From: JADCRZ01 sp037718865
Lineage (GTDB): Bacteria; Bacteroidota; Bacteroidia; Chitinophagales; Chitinophagaceae
NCBI GenBank assembly: GCA_037718865.1
Contig: JBBJMP010000008.1
Coordinates: forward strand, 62,001 to 126,000
Reading direction: 5' to 3'
Length of the DNA stretch: 64,000 bases
Shown here: positions 46,627 to 56,359 of the stretch, one piece after another
Layout: every line of letters starts with the position of its first letter
Position numbering within the stretch: position 1 is the stretch's first letter
The notes under the pieces: generated by a model
Databases searched by the model: none
What the model was told of the DNA's origin: nothing
Seen by the model: the letters and a program-made list of their open reading frames with translations, nothing else
Program-made: the position numbers and the translations under genes

Positions 46627-47828
46627 TGCGTTATATACTAATATTTTTCCTTGGCTTTTTATGGGCTTGCTCTGAGAAAGAGCATGAAGCGCATGCTAAG
46701 AATGTTGAAAATGGGGATGTGTATTATTCCTGCTCAATGCACCCCCAGGTGATGGAAAGCAAACCGGGAGAGTGCCCTATTTGTAAAATGCCGCTTACAG
46801 CCGTTAAGAAATCAAAGGTGCAAAAAGATGAATTACAGCTTAACGATCAGCAAATTCAATTAGGAAATATTAGCGTTGATACCATTCGTTCTGGAAATAT
46901 AGGGAGCCAAACTATATTAACAGCAGTCCTGAATTTTGACCAAACAAAAACATCAGCAATCAGTTCAAGAGTAATGGGAAGAGTGGAACGATTGTATTTT
47001 AAAAATGTTGGTGATTACATACGCAAAGGTGATAGGCTTTATAACATATACAGTGAAGAACTAAACAATGCTAAAGAAGAATATATTCTGGCATTGCAAA
47101 GCCAAAAATCTTTTACCGGAAATAACGCTATTGATTTTAATTCTTTGCTGCAAAGTGGGAGAAATAAGCTAACCCTTTGGGGAATGAGCAGTTCTCAAAT
47201 TAATCAGCTTGCGCAATCAGGGAAAGCCGATCCTACAACCACATTTTACAGTACCAGCAATGGCTATGTTACTGAATTAAATGTACGGCAGGGCGATTAT
47301 GTTATGGAGGGTGGCACCATTGTTCAGTTAGCAGATCTTTCGACAATATGGGCAGAGGCACAGGTATTCACTTCGCAATTTTCGCAATTCCAGCAAAACG
47401 CAGCAGTCGTCGTTCGCATTCCAGCGCTGGGGGATGAAGCAATTAATAGCACTATCAGTTTTGTCAACCCGGAGATAGTACCTGAGTCAAGGATCAACTT
47501 AATACGTGTTTCCATCCCTAATAAAAGAAACCAATTAAAGCCCGGCATGTCCGCGTATGTTTATCTCAGTGGCTCCAAAAGTTCCATCATCACCTTACCT
47601 GTTGATGCAGTTATACAAGATTCAAAAGGAGCAACTGTTTGGATAAAAACGGGCAAAAACACTTTCAAAAACAAAATGGTTACGGTGGGTTCAGAGGCGA
47701 ATAACAGAATAGAAATAAGAAGTGGGTTGATGTCAGGTGATGTAGTGGTAATTACTGGCGCCTATTTACTCAATAGCGAATTTATTTTTAAGGAGGGTAC
47801 AAATCCAATGGAGGGAATGAAAATGTAA
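46626..47828 (+). CDS. cusB: CusB-type adaptor with N-terminal HMBD metal-binding module
   Basis: The 400-aa protein has a lipoprotein-like leader (FFLGFLWACSEKE). Near residues 34-62 is one HMBD module, YYSCSMHPQVMESKPGECPI then CKMPL, the same type as the three in the multicopper oxidase. Membrane-fusion domains follow: IGSQTILTAVLNFDQTKTSA, GRVERLYFKNVGDYIRKGDR, VRQGDYVMEGGTIVQLADLS, KPGMSAYVYL and DAVIQDSKGATVWIKTG. It links RND pump and channel and presents Cu to the pump. Start overlaps the previous stop. Confidence 0.93.
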   Translation: MRYILIFFLGFLWACSEKEHEAHAKNVENGDVYYSCSMHPQVMESKPGECPICKMPLTAVKKSKVQKDELQLNDQQIQLGNISVDTIRSGNIGSQTILTAVLNFDQTKTSAISSRVMGRVERLYFKNVGDYIRKGDRLYNIYSEELNNAKEEYILALQSQKSFTGNNAIDFNSLLQSGRNKLTLWGMSSSQINQLAQSGKADPTTTFYSTSNGYVTELNVRQGDYVMEGGTIVQLADLSTIWAEAQVFTSQFSQFQQNAAVVVRIPALGDEAINSTISFVNPEIVPESRINLIRVSIPNKRNQLKPGMSAYVYLSGSKSSIITLPVDAVIQDSKGATVWIKTGKNTFKNKMVTVGSEANNRIEIRSGLMSGDVVVITGAYLLNSEFIFKEGTNPMEGMKM

Positions 47829-47921
47829 ATCAACAGATTAATCACAACGGCGATAGATATGGATATTTGTTTACTGCCTGAAATGCCTGCGCTACATGGG
47901 GTCAGTATTGCAAAATGTAAA

Positions 47922-48131
47922 TCAATATATTCCTGGTCTGTTAAATTGATTGCAAAAGGCTTTTTGGGTATGGGAGGTTAAATAGTCACAACAGGATTGC
48001 TGATTATTCTTATTTTCGTTCACATCTTTTTGCAACCGTACGAGCAGAGCTTTATATATTGTTGCGGTAGCGGTAATCACATCAATACGTTTGATGTCAA
48101 TTGAGAACTTTATGATCGGCTCAGATTTCAA
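47922..48131 (-). CDS. Possible small hypothetical protein or gene fragment
   Basis: This 69-codon minus-strand frame opens with TTG and includes EPIIKFSIDIKRIDVITATA and LLVRLQKDVNENKNNQQSCC. The composition is protein-like and no gene overlaps it. There is no ATG start and no recognised family. It could be a small real gene or a fragment left from rearrangement in this scarred interval. Confidence 0.25.
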   Translation of the reverse strand: MKSEPIIKFSIDIKRIDVITATATIYKALLVRLQKDVNENKNNQQSCCDYLTSHTQKAFCNQFNRPGIY

Positions 48132-48210
48132 ATGGGGTGTTATTAATTTTTTGCATTGCCGTGGGCAATAGCGTTAATTCTTTACCGGCTTCACAAGCCC
48201 AGGAATCCTG

Positions 48211-48283
48211 CCCTTGGCAGCAGGGATATTGAATAATCAGGGAATTCGTTTGAGTCCTGCAGCCGGTGAGAGTCAGTAAATAA
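48211..48283 (+). pseudogene. Relic of a copB 3' end
   Basis: Bases 48211-48266 closely match copB at 38454-38514 (shared runs such as GGCAGCAGGGATATT and TTTGAGTCCTGCAGC). The copy then jumps, with about 50 bp deleted, to a GTCAGTAAATAA end like the copB stop region. It contains part of the last transmembrane segment only. It shows that a copB-like gene once stood downstream of a Cus operon here, or that this segment was duplicated. Confidence 0.75.
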
Positions 48284-48377
48284 AATTTAAGAAGATTGTT
48301 GATATTCCATGGGTCATGCCTTTTTTGCAATTACATAGAGATGATTATCTTAATTTTAATTAATTAAATACTCTTTT

Positions 48378-49436
48378 ATGGCTTCACAGGTAATACTGGA
48401 TTTGCTGGGTAGCAAAGCTGACTATCTTTTAAATCATACCAGCACAACCATTCCAAAACAAGACCTGCACTTGCCTTCTTCCTCGTATGTGGATGATATC
48501 TGGATCAACAGCAATCGCAGCAATCAAACCCTACGCAGTCTGCAAAGCATATTAAACCACGGCCGGTTAGCAAACAGCGGTTATTGTAGCATCTTCCCGG
48601 TAGACCAGGGCGTTGAGCACAGCGCCGGTTCCGCTTTTTCTCCCAATCCTATCTACTTCGATCCGGAAAAAATAATACAGCTGGCTATCGAAGGCGGCTG
48701 CAATGCAGTTGCTTCAACTTTCGGCGTGATGGGTGTCATGAGCCGGAGATATGCGCACAAAATCCCTTTTGTGGTCAAAGTGAACCATAATGAATTTCTG
48801 AGTTATCCGAATCGGTATGATCAAACGCTTTTTGGAACCATTCATAGTGCCTGGAACATGGGTGCTGTTGCCATAGGGGCTACCATTTATTGGGGTTCGG
48901 CAGAAAGCTCCCGTCAATTAAGGGAAATTTCGGAAGCTTTTGAAAAGGCTCATGAACTTGGCATGGCCACCATCTTGTGGTGTTACACCCGTAATAACGC
49001 TTTCAAAGTAGATGGGATTGATTACCATACTTCCGCTGATTTTACCGGCCAGGCTAATCATCTTGGCGTGACTATTCAGGCTGATATCATTAAACAAAAA
49101 CTGCCCACCAACAATGGCGGTTATTTAGCTACGAATCATGGAAAAACTAATAGGCTGGTATATGAAAAACTTACTTCTGATCATCCCATTGATCTGTGCC
49201 GTTACCAGGTGCTTAATTGCTATAGTGGTCGCATAGGGTTAATCAACAGCGGTGGCGAAAGCAAAGGCGAAAGTGATTTGCAGGACACCGTTGAAACAGC
49301 TGTGATTAATAAACGTGCTGGTGGTATGGGCCTTATATTGGGGCGTAAAGCATTTCAAAGGCCTTTTAGTGAAGGGGTAGAAATGCTGCAGACCATTCAA
49401 GATGTATACCTGGATGATGACATAACCATAGCTTAA
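48378..49436 (+). CDS. fbaB: Class I fructose-bisphosphate aldolase
   Basis: The 352-aa cytosolic protein is a DeoC/FbaB-type aldolase. It contains IFPVDQGVEHSAGSAFSPNP at the N-terminal side of the barrel, the strand IPFVVKVNHNEF (Lys), GATIYWGSAESSRQLREISE, and the Schiff-base/phosphate region INSGGESKGESDLQDTVETA with GGMGLILGRKAFQRP. It cleaves fructose-1,6-bisphosphate in glycolysis. It is a housekeeping gene placed between metal operons, which suggests that the island was assembled around it or that the neighbouring blocks were inserted separately. Confidence 0.93.
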   Translation: MASQVILDLLGSKADYLLNHTSTTIPKQDLHLPSSSYVDDIWINSNRSNQTLRSLQSILNHGRLANSGYCSIFPVDQGVEHSAGSAFSPNPIYFDPEKIIQLAIEGGCNAVASTFGVMGVMSRRYAHKIPFVVKVNHNEFLSYPNRYDQTLFGTIHSAWNMGAVAIGATIYWGSAESSRQLREISEAFEKAHELGMATILWCYTRNNAFKVDGIDYHTSADFTGQANHLGVTIQADIIKQKLPTNNGGYLATNHGKTNRLVYEKLTSDHPIDLCRYQVLNCYSGRIGLINSGGESKGESDLQDTVETAVINKRAGGMGLILGRKAFQRPFSEGVEMLQTIQDVYLDDDITIA

Positions 49437-49589
49437 ATGCTAAGGCAATGAAAGCAACCTTTATAAGCATAAATTCTCAGACTCTATTTTCATTTAATAA
49501 ACTTAGCATTTTTCTTAAATGCAACCACATTGCCATTTTATTGCCAATGGATTATGGAATTTGCAACATTTTTCCATTAGTTTTGCAAC

Positions 49590-49913
49590 ATGAAATTTTT
49601 GGGTTTCATAATAACCTTTCTAGTATTAGCGCTTAGCTGCCTGCCCTGTGCCGATGGAGCTTATGCTATAAAAACTGGTAAGGAAATAACTTTTACTATA
49701 AACTCTTCCACACAAGATAATGAGCAGGATCAAAACGATGCCTGTTCACCTTTTTGTCATTGCACCTGCTGCGCAGGGTTTTCAATCAATCATATATTTA
49801 CCTCTTTTAGCTCAATCAATTACCCGCTAAGAAAATACTTTGCTTCATTTTTACCTGTTAATATTATTGGAATTTCTCTTCCTATCTGGCAACCACCCCA
49901 ATTAGTTGCTTAA
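49590..49913 (+). CDS. DUF6660-like small Cys-rich secreted protein
   Basis: The 107-aa protein has a signal peptide (about 1-23, ALSCLPCADG). A Cys/His cluster ACSPFCHCTCCAGF lies in the middle and the family-like end is IWQPPQLVA. Such small proteins (annotated as DUF6660 in Bacteroidota, from memory) recur just upstream of CusA/CzcA-TolC fusion genes, as here (231 bp). A periplasmic soft-metal-binding role is inferred from the clustered Cys and His. Confidence 0.7.
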   Translation: MKFLGFIITFLVLALSCLPCADGAYAIKTGKEITFTINSSTQDNEQDQNDACSPFCHCTCCAGFSINHIFTSFSSINYPLRKYFASFLPVNIIGISLPIWQPPQLVA

Positions 49914-50144
49914 GTTTTTTTGCGTTTCTGCCCTCTCTACTAATTCCAAATTTTAATCATTTAAAGATGGTGGTTACGATTACATTATAGTCATCACCCT
50001 GCAGAAAAATTAAATGCCAGGTAACAGCATCTTAAGAGCATAGTATTGTAAGTAATTACAATAATCCCGCATGCTATTTCACACAATTGAATGGTGAAGG
50101 ATAGTGTTAAAATTCTATTGGCATATACCAAATTATAAATAGCT

Positions 50145-53100
50145 ATGTTGAACAGAATAATTCATTTTAGCATTAAGCACAAGCTCATCGTTGGCTTAAT
50201 GACGCTGGCATTAATTATATGGGGGGTATGGAGTGCCAGTAAACTTCCTGTTGACGCTGTGCCAGACATTACCAATAACCAGGTACAGATAATCACATTA
50301 ACACCTACTCTGGCGGCCCAGGAAACAGAACAATTGGTTACTTACCCTATTGAGCAAAGTCTGGCTAACCTGCCCGACCTGGAAGAAATGCGTTCCATCT
50401 CCCGGTTTGGATTGTCAGTAATCACGGTTGTTTTTCAGGATGACATCAACATCTATTTCGCCCGGCAATTGATTAATGAAAAATTAAAAGAGGCGGAGGA
50501 AAATATTCCGAAAGGAATTGGCACACCGGAGCTTGCCCCGGTAAGCACGGGACTGGGCGAAATTTTCCAGTATGTTATTCGTCCTAAAAAAGGTGCCGAG
50601 GATAGATATTCTGCTATGGATCTTCGCACCATGCAGGATTGGATTGTTGCCCGTCAATTATACGGCACGGCGGGAGTGGCAGAAGTAAACAGCTTTGGTG
50701 GCTTATTGAAGCAGTACGAAGTAGCCGTAAACCCTTACCGGCTGAAGGCAATGAATGTGACCATACCCGAGATCTTTACCGCATTGGAAAAAAACAACGA
50801 AAATACCGGCGGGGCTTATATTGACAAAAAGCCGAACGCTTATTTCATTCGTGGTATGGGGCTCGTATCATCATTGGGTGACATTAAAAGCATAGTCGTT
50901 AAAACAGTAAACGGGATTCCCGTCCTGGTGAGAGACGTGGCTGATGTACGGTTAGGCAATGCTGTGCGGTATGGATCAGTAACCTATAACGGAGAAAAAG
51001 AAGTAGTTGGCGGTATTGTTATGATGCTGAAAGGGGCAAACAGCGCAGCGGTTGTAGAAAGGGTAAAAAAGAAAATGGAAACCATTAAAGGCGCACTTCC
51101 CAACGATGTGGAAATAGAACCATACATCGATAGAACAAGCTTGGTGAACCGGGCAGTAGGTACTGTAAAAACAAATTTAATTGAAGGAGCATTAATCGTA
51201 ATTATAGTACTGGTGTTGTTTTTAGGAAACCTGCGTGCCGGTTTGATTGTGGCTTCGGCTATCCCTCTTTCTATGCTGTTTGCACTCGGTATGATGAACG
51301 TATTTGGCGTGAGTGCCAACCTGATGAGTTTAGGTGCCATTGATTTCGGTTTAATTGTAGATGGGGCGGTAATCATCGTTGAGGCAACGCTTCATTTCTT
51401 AGCCGCAAAAAATTTAATTGGCAGACTTACCCAACAGGAGATGGATGACGCAGTGGAAGGAAGTGCCAAAAAAATGATGAGTTCTGCAGCTTTTGGACAA
51501 ATCATTATCCTGATTGTATATCTGCCAATTCTTTCCCTGCAAGGCATTGAAGGAAAAATGTTCCGTCCTATGGCGCAAACCGTTGGTTTTGCCATCTTAG
51601 GCGCCTTGCTCCTTTCCCTGACTTATATTCCTATGATGTCGTCATTATTATTACCAAAGACGATGTCTCATAAAAGGACTATTGCAGACAGGATGATGGG
51701 GTTTTTTCAAAGACTGTATTCCCCACTTATTCAAGGGGCCATTAAAATGAAATATGCGGTAGTTGCTGGCGCTGTCGTTGTTTTAGCCATTTCCATTCTA
51801 ATTTTTACGAGAATGGGCGGAGAATTTATTCCGCAACTGCAGGAAGGTGATTATGCGTTTCACTGCATCCTTCCCCAGGGTACTTCATTAACGCAAAGTG
51901 TGGAAACATCTATGCAAGCCAGTCGCATTATCCGATCATTTCCTGAAGTTAAAATGGTCGTAGGTAAAACCGGTAGTGCAGAAGTGCCTACGGACCCTAT
52001 GCCTCCCGAAGCCAGTGACCTGATTGTTGTATTGAAACCAGAAAATGAATGGAAAACAACCAAGGATTTTAACGAGTTGTCAAAGATGATTGAAGAGAAA
52101 TTGGCAGTGATCCCTGGAGTTTTCTTTGAGGCTAATCAACCTATACAAATGCGGTTCAATGAGCTCATGACAGGCGTAAGGCAGGATGTTGCCATAAAGA
52201 TATTTGGTGAAAACATAGATACGCTTGCCGCCCTTGGGATAAGAGTAGCTAGTGTGATTCAATCAGTGAATGGAGCAACCGAGCCGCAGGTAGAAAGAAC
52301 AATTGGTCTGCCCCAAATTACCATTCAATACGATAGAGCGAGAATTGCCGGGTATGGGATGAATATTGAAGACATCAACCACACTATCAGTACTGCCTTT
52401 GCCGGTGAAGCGGCAGGAGTAGTTTTTGAAAATGAAAGGAAATTCGACCTCGTAGTTCGCCTGGACAGTAGCAGCCGTAGCTCCATCGAAGATGTAAGCA
52501 ATTTATTCATTGCGATGCCTGACGGCAACCAGATCCCTCTCTCCCAGGTAGCATCGGTTTCATTTAAAGACGGTCCCGCGCAAATAAGCCGTGAAGAAGG
52601 AAAACGCAGAATTGTGGTCGGATTTAATGTAAAAGATCGTGATGTGGCCAGTATAGTGCAGGAAATCCAGGATAAATTATCGGCTGCGAAAATCCTTCCT
52701 ACCGGTTACTATTATACTTATGGAGGCACCTTTGAAAATCTTCAACAGGCATCGGCAAGACTACAGATTGCAGTGCCTGTTGCGCTGGCCCTGATCTTCC
52801 TCTTATTGTATTTCGCCTTTGGTTCCATGAAGGAGGCGCTGCTCATTTATACGGCAATTCCTATGAGTGCTATAGGAGGTGTGTTTGCATTATTAATGCG
52901 AGGGATGCCTTTCAGCATTTCTGCAGGTGTTGGATTTATTGCATTGTTTGGCGTAGCCGTGTTGAACGGAATAGTATTAATAAGCACATTTAATCAATTG
53001 GAAAAAGAGGGAATGAAGGATATCATACAAAGAGTGTTGGAGGGCACAAAAATCCGATTGAGGCCAGTGTTAATGACAGCGACGGTCGCTTCGTTAGGAT

Positions 53101-54464
53101 TTCTTCCCATGGCCTTATCCACTGGTGCAGGGGCAGAAGTGCAAAAGCCATTGGCTACGGTTGTAATAGGTGGATTAATAACGGCCACTTTTCTTACACT
53201 GGTAGTATTGCCCCTGCTTTATATCATTTTTTCAGGTAACAAAAAAAGAAATATCAAACCAGTAATAGCGACTATGGCAGGTATTTGTATACTGACTTTC
53301 TTAAATACGGCACATGCCCAACGACCTGTCGAAAAAAGGATAGACATTACGGAAGCCACCACTTCTGCAAAAAACAATTTGCAATACGAAGTGAACAGGC
53401 AACAAATATATAAAGGTCGTTTGCAGGTGACAACAGCAGGAGTCTTCCCTAAAACAGGTGTATTTGCTGAAAATGAAGATATGCGACCTGGCGATGCAAA
53501 GGGGATACTTAAAATTGGTATATCCCAGAACATAGCATGGCCGGGATTATATAAGGCTCAGAAAAATTTGTACAATCAGCAATTGAAATACTATCAGGTC
53601 AATACTTCCGCTCTTGACGCAGGTATTAAAAGAAATGTACGGTCAATTTATTACCAGCTTTGGTATCTGCAGGATAAACAGAAACTTTTTTACCGGCTGG
53701 ACAGCATTTATACGTCACTGAATGATGCAGCAAGATTGAAAGTTAAAACTGGAGATAGTCCCGGTCTCGACAGCATTGCAGCCAATGTACGAATGAAAGA
53801 GCTAGTGGCGCTACTACAACAACTAAACAATGATATTCAGATTCAGCAACAGGTATTGATGCAATTGTTGAACACTGACGAAAATATGTTGCCATTGCAG
53901 GAGTCTTTGGTGAAATTGCCAATGCCTTTGCCTGGCAATGACAGTATTCATCCAGTACTGGGATTACAGAAGCAAAATGTAAATATTGCCAATGCTGATA
54001 TTTCGGTTACCCGGAACGAAAATAAACCTGAGTTTTCGGGACGGTTCTTCAGCCAGCGTTTATATCGAGTGAGTGATTCCTACACTGGCTTTTCCGTAAC
54101 TGCTTTGTTTCCATTGTTCGGGTCCGGCGCGTATCGAAATAAAGTAAAAACGGCGGAGGCCGAAGTAGGTTTGCGACAAAGGCAATATGAATATGACAGG
54201 CAAGTATTTATCAGGCAACAACTGCAGGCAGGTCAGGAGGTAGAAAAAAACAACCGCATGTTGTCCTTTTACGAAACTACCGGATTAAGGCAGGCTGATG
54301 AAATCATGAAAGCATCTTCACTGGCTTACCGCGCCGGAGAGATAAGCTTTGCTGAATTGACTCAATTTTTAACGCAGGCCATAGATATCCAGCGTAATTA
54401 CCTGGAAAATCTGAACGTTTATAATCAGGCAGTCATTGAATACTATTATTTTATCAACCAGTAA
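50145..54464 (+). CDS. CusA/CzcA RND pump fused to a TolC-family channel
   Basis: The 1439-aa protein combines two parts. Residues 1 to about 1030 form a full heavy-metal RND pump: VWSASKLPVDAVPDITNNQV, TM4 block IDFGLIVDGAVIIVEATLHF, periplasmic porter domains, and GFIALFGVAVLNGIVLISTF near TM10. The TolC-like coiled-coil part covers about 1060-1439, with VEKRIDITEATTSAKNNLQY and IKRNVRSIYYQLWYLQDKQK. Between them (Met1044-Gln1059) a signal-peptide-like segment ends AHA-Q. The full-length fusion is a known Bacteroidota architecture. It probably expels Zn, Co, Cd or Cu, with the adaptor encoded 12 bp downstream. Confidence 0.93.
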   Translation: MLNRIIHFSIKHKLIVGLMTLALIIWGVWSASKLPVDAVPDITNNQVQIITLTPTLAAQETEQLVTYPIEQSLANLPDLEEMRSISRFGLSVITVVFQDDINIYFARQLINEKLKEAEENIPKGIGTPELAPVSTGLGEIFQYVIRPKKGAEDRYSAMDLRTMQDWIVARQLYGTAGVAEVNSFGGLLKQYEVAVNPYRLKAMNVTIPEIFTALEKNNENTGGAYIDKKPNAYFIRGMGLVSSLGDIKSIVVKTVNGIPVLVRDVADVRLGNAVRYGSVTYNGEKEVVGGIVMMLKGANSAAVVERVKKKMETIKGALPNDVEIEPYIDRTSLVNRAVGTVKTNLIEGALIVIIVLVLFLGNLRAGLIVASAIPLSMLFALGMMNVFGVSANLMSLGAIDFGLIVDGAVIIVEATLHFLAAKNLIGRLTQQEMDDAVEGSAKKMMSSAAFGQIIILIVYLPILSLQGIEGKMFRPMAQTVGFAILGALLLSLTYIPMMSSLLLPKTMSHKRTIADRMMGFFQRLYSPLIQGAIKMKYAVVAGAVVVLAISILIFTRMGGEFIPQLQEGDYAFHCILPQGTSLTQSVETSMQASRIIRSFPEVKMVVGKTGSAEVPTDPMPPEASDLIVVLKPENEWKTTKDFNELSKMIEEKLAVIPGVFFEANQPIQMRFNELMTGVRQDVAIKIFGENIDTLAALGIRVASVIQSVNGATEPQVERTIGLPQITIQYDRARIAGYGMNIEDINHTISTAFAGEAAGVVFENERKFDLVVRLDSSSRSSIEDVSNLFIAMPDGNQIPLSQVASVSFKDGPAQISREEGKRRIVVGFNVKDRDVASIVQEIQDKLSAAKILPTGYYYTYGGTFENLQQASARLQIAVPVALALIFLLLYFAFGSMKEALLIYTAIPMSAIGGVFALLMRGMPFSISAGVGFIALFGVAVLNGIVLISTFNQLEKEGMKDIIQRVLEGTKIRLRPVLMTATVASLGFLPMALSTGAGAEVQKPLATVVIGGLITATFLTLVVLPLLYIIFSGNKKRNIKPVIATMAGICILTFLNTAHAQRPVEKRIDITEATTSAKNNLQYEVNRQQIYKGRLQVTTAGVFPKTGVFAENEDMRPGDAKGILKIGISQNIAWPGLYKAQKNLYNQQLKYYQVNTSALDAGIKRNVRSIYYQLWYLQDKQKLFYRLDSIYTSLNDAARLKVKTGDSPGLDSIAANVRMKELVALLQQLNNDIQIQQQVLMQLLNTDENMLPLQESLVKLPMPLPGNDSIHPVLGLQKQNVNIANADISVTRNENKPEFSGRFFSQRLYRVSDSYTGFSVTALFPLFGSGAYRNKVKTAEAEVGLRQRQYEYDRQVFIRQQLQAGQEVEKNNRMLSFYETTGLRQADEIMKASSLAYRAGEISFAELTQFLTQAIDIQRNYLENLNVYNQAVIEYYYFINQ

Positions 54465-54476
54465 GAAACTCATGAT

Positions 54477-55709
54477 ATGAAAAAGGTATTAATTATTATA
54501 ACAGCGCTTGCTGCAATGATATGGGTAAACTCATGTGGAAGCAACGAAAATATTGCTCCCGTTGAAACAGGAGAAGCCGGTCATCAAGAAGAACATGAAA
54601 ACAAAAATTCGGCTACCCTTACGGATGAACAAATAGATGCTATAGGTATCGAACTAGGCAGTATTGAACAAAAACAACTTACAGCTTCGTTGAAAGCCAA
54701 TGGGACACTACAAGTGCCTAACCAGAACAAAGCAAGTGTGAATGCAGTCTACAATGGCGTGATTAGATCCTTATTGGTACAGCCAGGTAATAGGGTAAGG
54801 AAAGGACAAACTATTGCAACCATTGCAAATCCGGAATTTTTGCAAATCCAGGATGATTACCTGGGCATTGATTTAAAAATAGTATTTGCCGAACAAAATT
54901 ACAATCGTCAAAAAGAGCTTAATGCCGGAAATGCAGGTGCTTTGAAAAACCTCCAGGCAGCAGAAACAGAACTAAAGACACTACGAACCAGAAAATCATC
55001 CTTACAACAGGAGATCCGGTTAATGGGAATAAACCCAGGAACGCTGAGCAATGGAAAACTTGTTTCTGTCATCTCCATTCGCAGTCCGATCAGCGGAGTA
55101 GTAAGCAATGTGATGGCAAAAATGGGCAGTTATGTGGATGTAAGCACACCAATAGCAGAAATTGTAGATAACAGTCAGCTACATCTTGACCTGTTTGTGT
55201 ATGAGAAAGATCTGCCTAAGCTAAAAAATAACCAGACTATTCACTTTACACTCACAAATAATCCCGGCAAAGAGTATGATGCACAGATATATTCATTGGG
55301 TTCTTCTTTTGAGGGAGAAAGTAAAGCAGTTACTGTTCATGCAAAGGTTCAGGGTGACAAAACAGGCTTGATTGATGGCATGAATATAACGGCAGTCATA
55401 AGCCTGGAAAATGCGACTGTCTCTGCCGTTCCTTCTGATGCTATAGTAACATCCCAGGGACAGGATTATATCTTTTTTCAATCTGAGGGGGAGCATAAAG
55501 AAGACAGTTTGAAGCACGACGAAAGGGAGCATCAGGAAAGCGGAATAACATTTGAAAAAATTCCGGTTGTGAAAGGAACAACAGATGTAGGCTATACCGA
55601 AATCACCTTATTAAACACAATTCCTGTAAACGCTAAAATCGTAGTGAAGGGTGCATTTTTCATCCTGGCGAAAATGACAAATTCAGGGGAAGGCGAGCAT
55701 GGGCATTAG
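54477..55709 (+). CDS. RND periplasmic adaptor (CzcB-like)
   Basis: The 410-aa protein has a lipoprotein-like signal (AAMIWVNSCGSNEN) and a short His/Glu tract (HQEEHENKNS). The membrane-fusion fold follows: TASLKANGTLQVPNQNKASV, LLVQPGNRVRKGQTIATIAN, the helical hairpin (about 120-185), SPISGVVSNVMAKMGSYVDV and VPSDAIVTSQGQDYIFFQSE. A second His/Glu/Asp-rich loop (EGEHKEDSLKHDEREHQESG) lies near the C-terminus and could bind Zn, Co or Cd. It works with the fusion pump just upstream. Confidence 0.92.
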   Translation: MKKVLIIITALAAMIWVNSCGSNENIAPVETGEAGHQEEHENKNSATLTDEQIDAIGIELGSIEQKQLTASLKANGTLQVPNQNKASVNAVYNGVIRSLLVQPGNRVRKGQTIATIANPEFLQIQDDYLGIDLKIVFAEQNYNRQKELNAGNAGALKNLQAAETELKTLRTRKSSLQQEIRLMGINPGTLSNGKLVSVISIRSPISGVVSNVMAKMGSYVDVSTPIAEIVDNSQLHLDLFVYEKDLPKLKNNQTIHFTLTNNPGKEYDAQIYSLGSSFEGESKAVTVHAKVQGDKTGLIDGMNITAVISLENATVSAVPSDAIVTSQGQDYIFFQSEGEHKEDSLKHDEREHQESGITFEKIPVVKGTTDVGYTEITLLNTIPVNAKIVVKGAFFILAKMTNSGEGEHGH

Positions 55710-55741
55710 GGAAAGTATAAACAAAGCATAAGACAATCGAT

Positions 55742-56353
55742 ATGGCCTCATTGCTGATCGGAAGTTTACTAATTAGCCTGCTTCATGCAGTGATACCAAA
55801 TCATTGGCTACCTGTACTGGCTATTGGTAAAAAGGAAGGCTGGACTCTTTCAGAGACAAGCCGCATTACTTTTATTGCTGGTATGGCTCATGTTATAAGT
55901 ACTGTTATTATAGGAATACTGCTTGGAATGATCGGCGGTAAATTGACACAACACATTAACGATTTTACCCATGTCATTGGGCCGTCAATTTTAATCTTAA
56001 TGGGACTTTATTTCATACGGCAGCATTACAAACATCATCATTTTCATCTGGAAAACACCCTGATAGAGAAGAAAACAAAAAGAGCAATTGTTGTTGGATT
56101 GACCGTTGCCATGTTTCTTTCGCCTTGTATGGAAATAGAAGCCTATTTTCTTTTGGCTGGCAGCAAAGGCTGGCAGGTTATGGCTGCCATTGCTGTCATG
56201 TATTCCATCGTAACTATAACCGGAATGCTGATATGGATACGAATAGTATATAAGGGACTCTTAAAGTTAAACTGGCATAAATGGGAACATAACGCCGGTA
56301 TAATAACCGGGTTGGTATTAATCATCACTGGAATTATCTCATTTTTTATCTAA
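55742..56353 (+). CDS. NicO/RcnA-like or HupE-like integral membrane protein
   Basis: The 203-aa protein has about six transmembrane helices. It starts with LHAVIPNHWLPVLAIGKKEG, the conserved His-containing beginning of the NicO/UreH-type (LysE-like) family. A cytoplasmic loop is His-rich (IRQHYKHHHFHLENTL). FLSPCMEIEAYFLLAGSKGW forms another conserved block with Cys and Glu. It may export Ni, Co or another divalent metal. It is 32 bp after the adaptor gene and 6 bp before the Zn/Cd ATPase gene, so in the same operon. Confidence 0.8.
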   Translation: MASLLIGSLLISLLHAVIPNHWLPVLAIGKKEGWTLSETSRITFIAGMAHVISTVIIGILLGMIGGKLTQHINDFTHVIGPSILILMGLYFIRQHYKHHHFHLENTLIEKKTKRAIVVGLTVAMFLSPCMEIEAYFLLAGSKGWQVMAAIAVMYSIVTITGMLIWIRIVYKGLLKLNWHKWEHNAGIITGLVLIITGIISFFI

Positions 56354-56359
56354 AATTAT

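Larger units (their letters stand above)
47829..48377. other. 549-bp intergenic region with a copB relic
   Basis: The region separates the Cus operon from fbaB. Its middle holds a decayed copy of the copB 3' end (48211-48283). A minus-strand frame at 47922-48131 is described separately. No RNA gene was recognised. The AT-rich last 40 bp probably contains the fbaB promoter. Confidence 0.6.
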
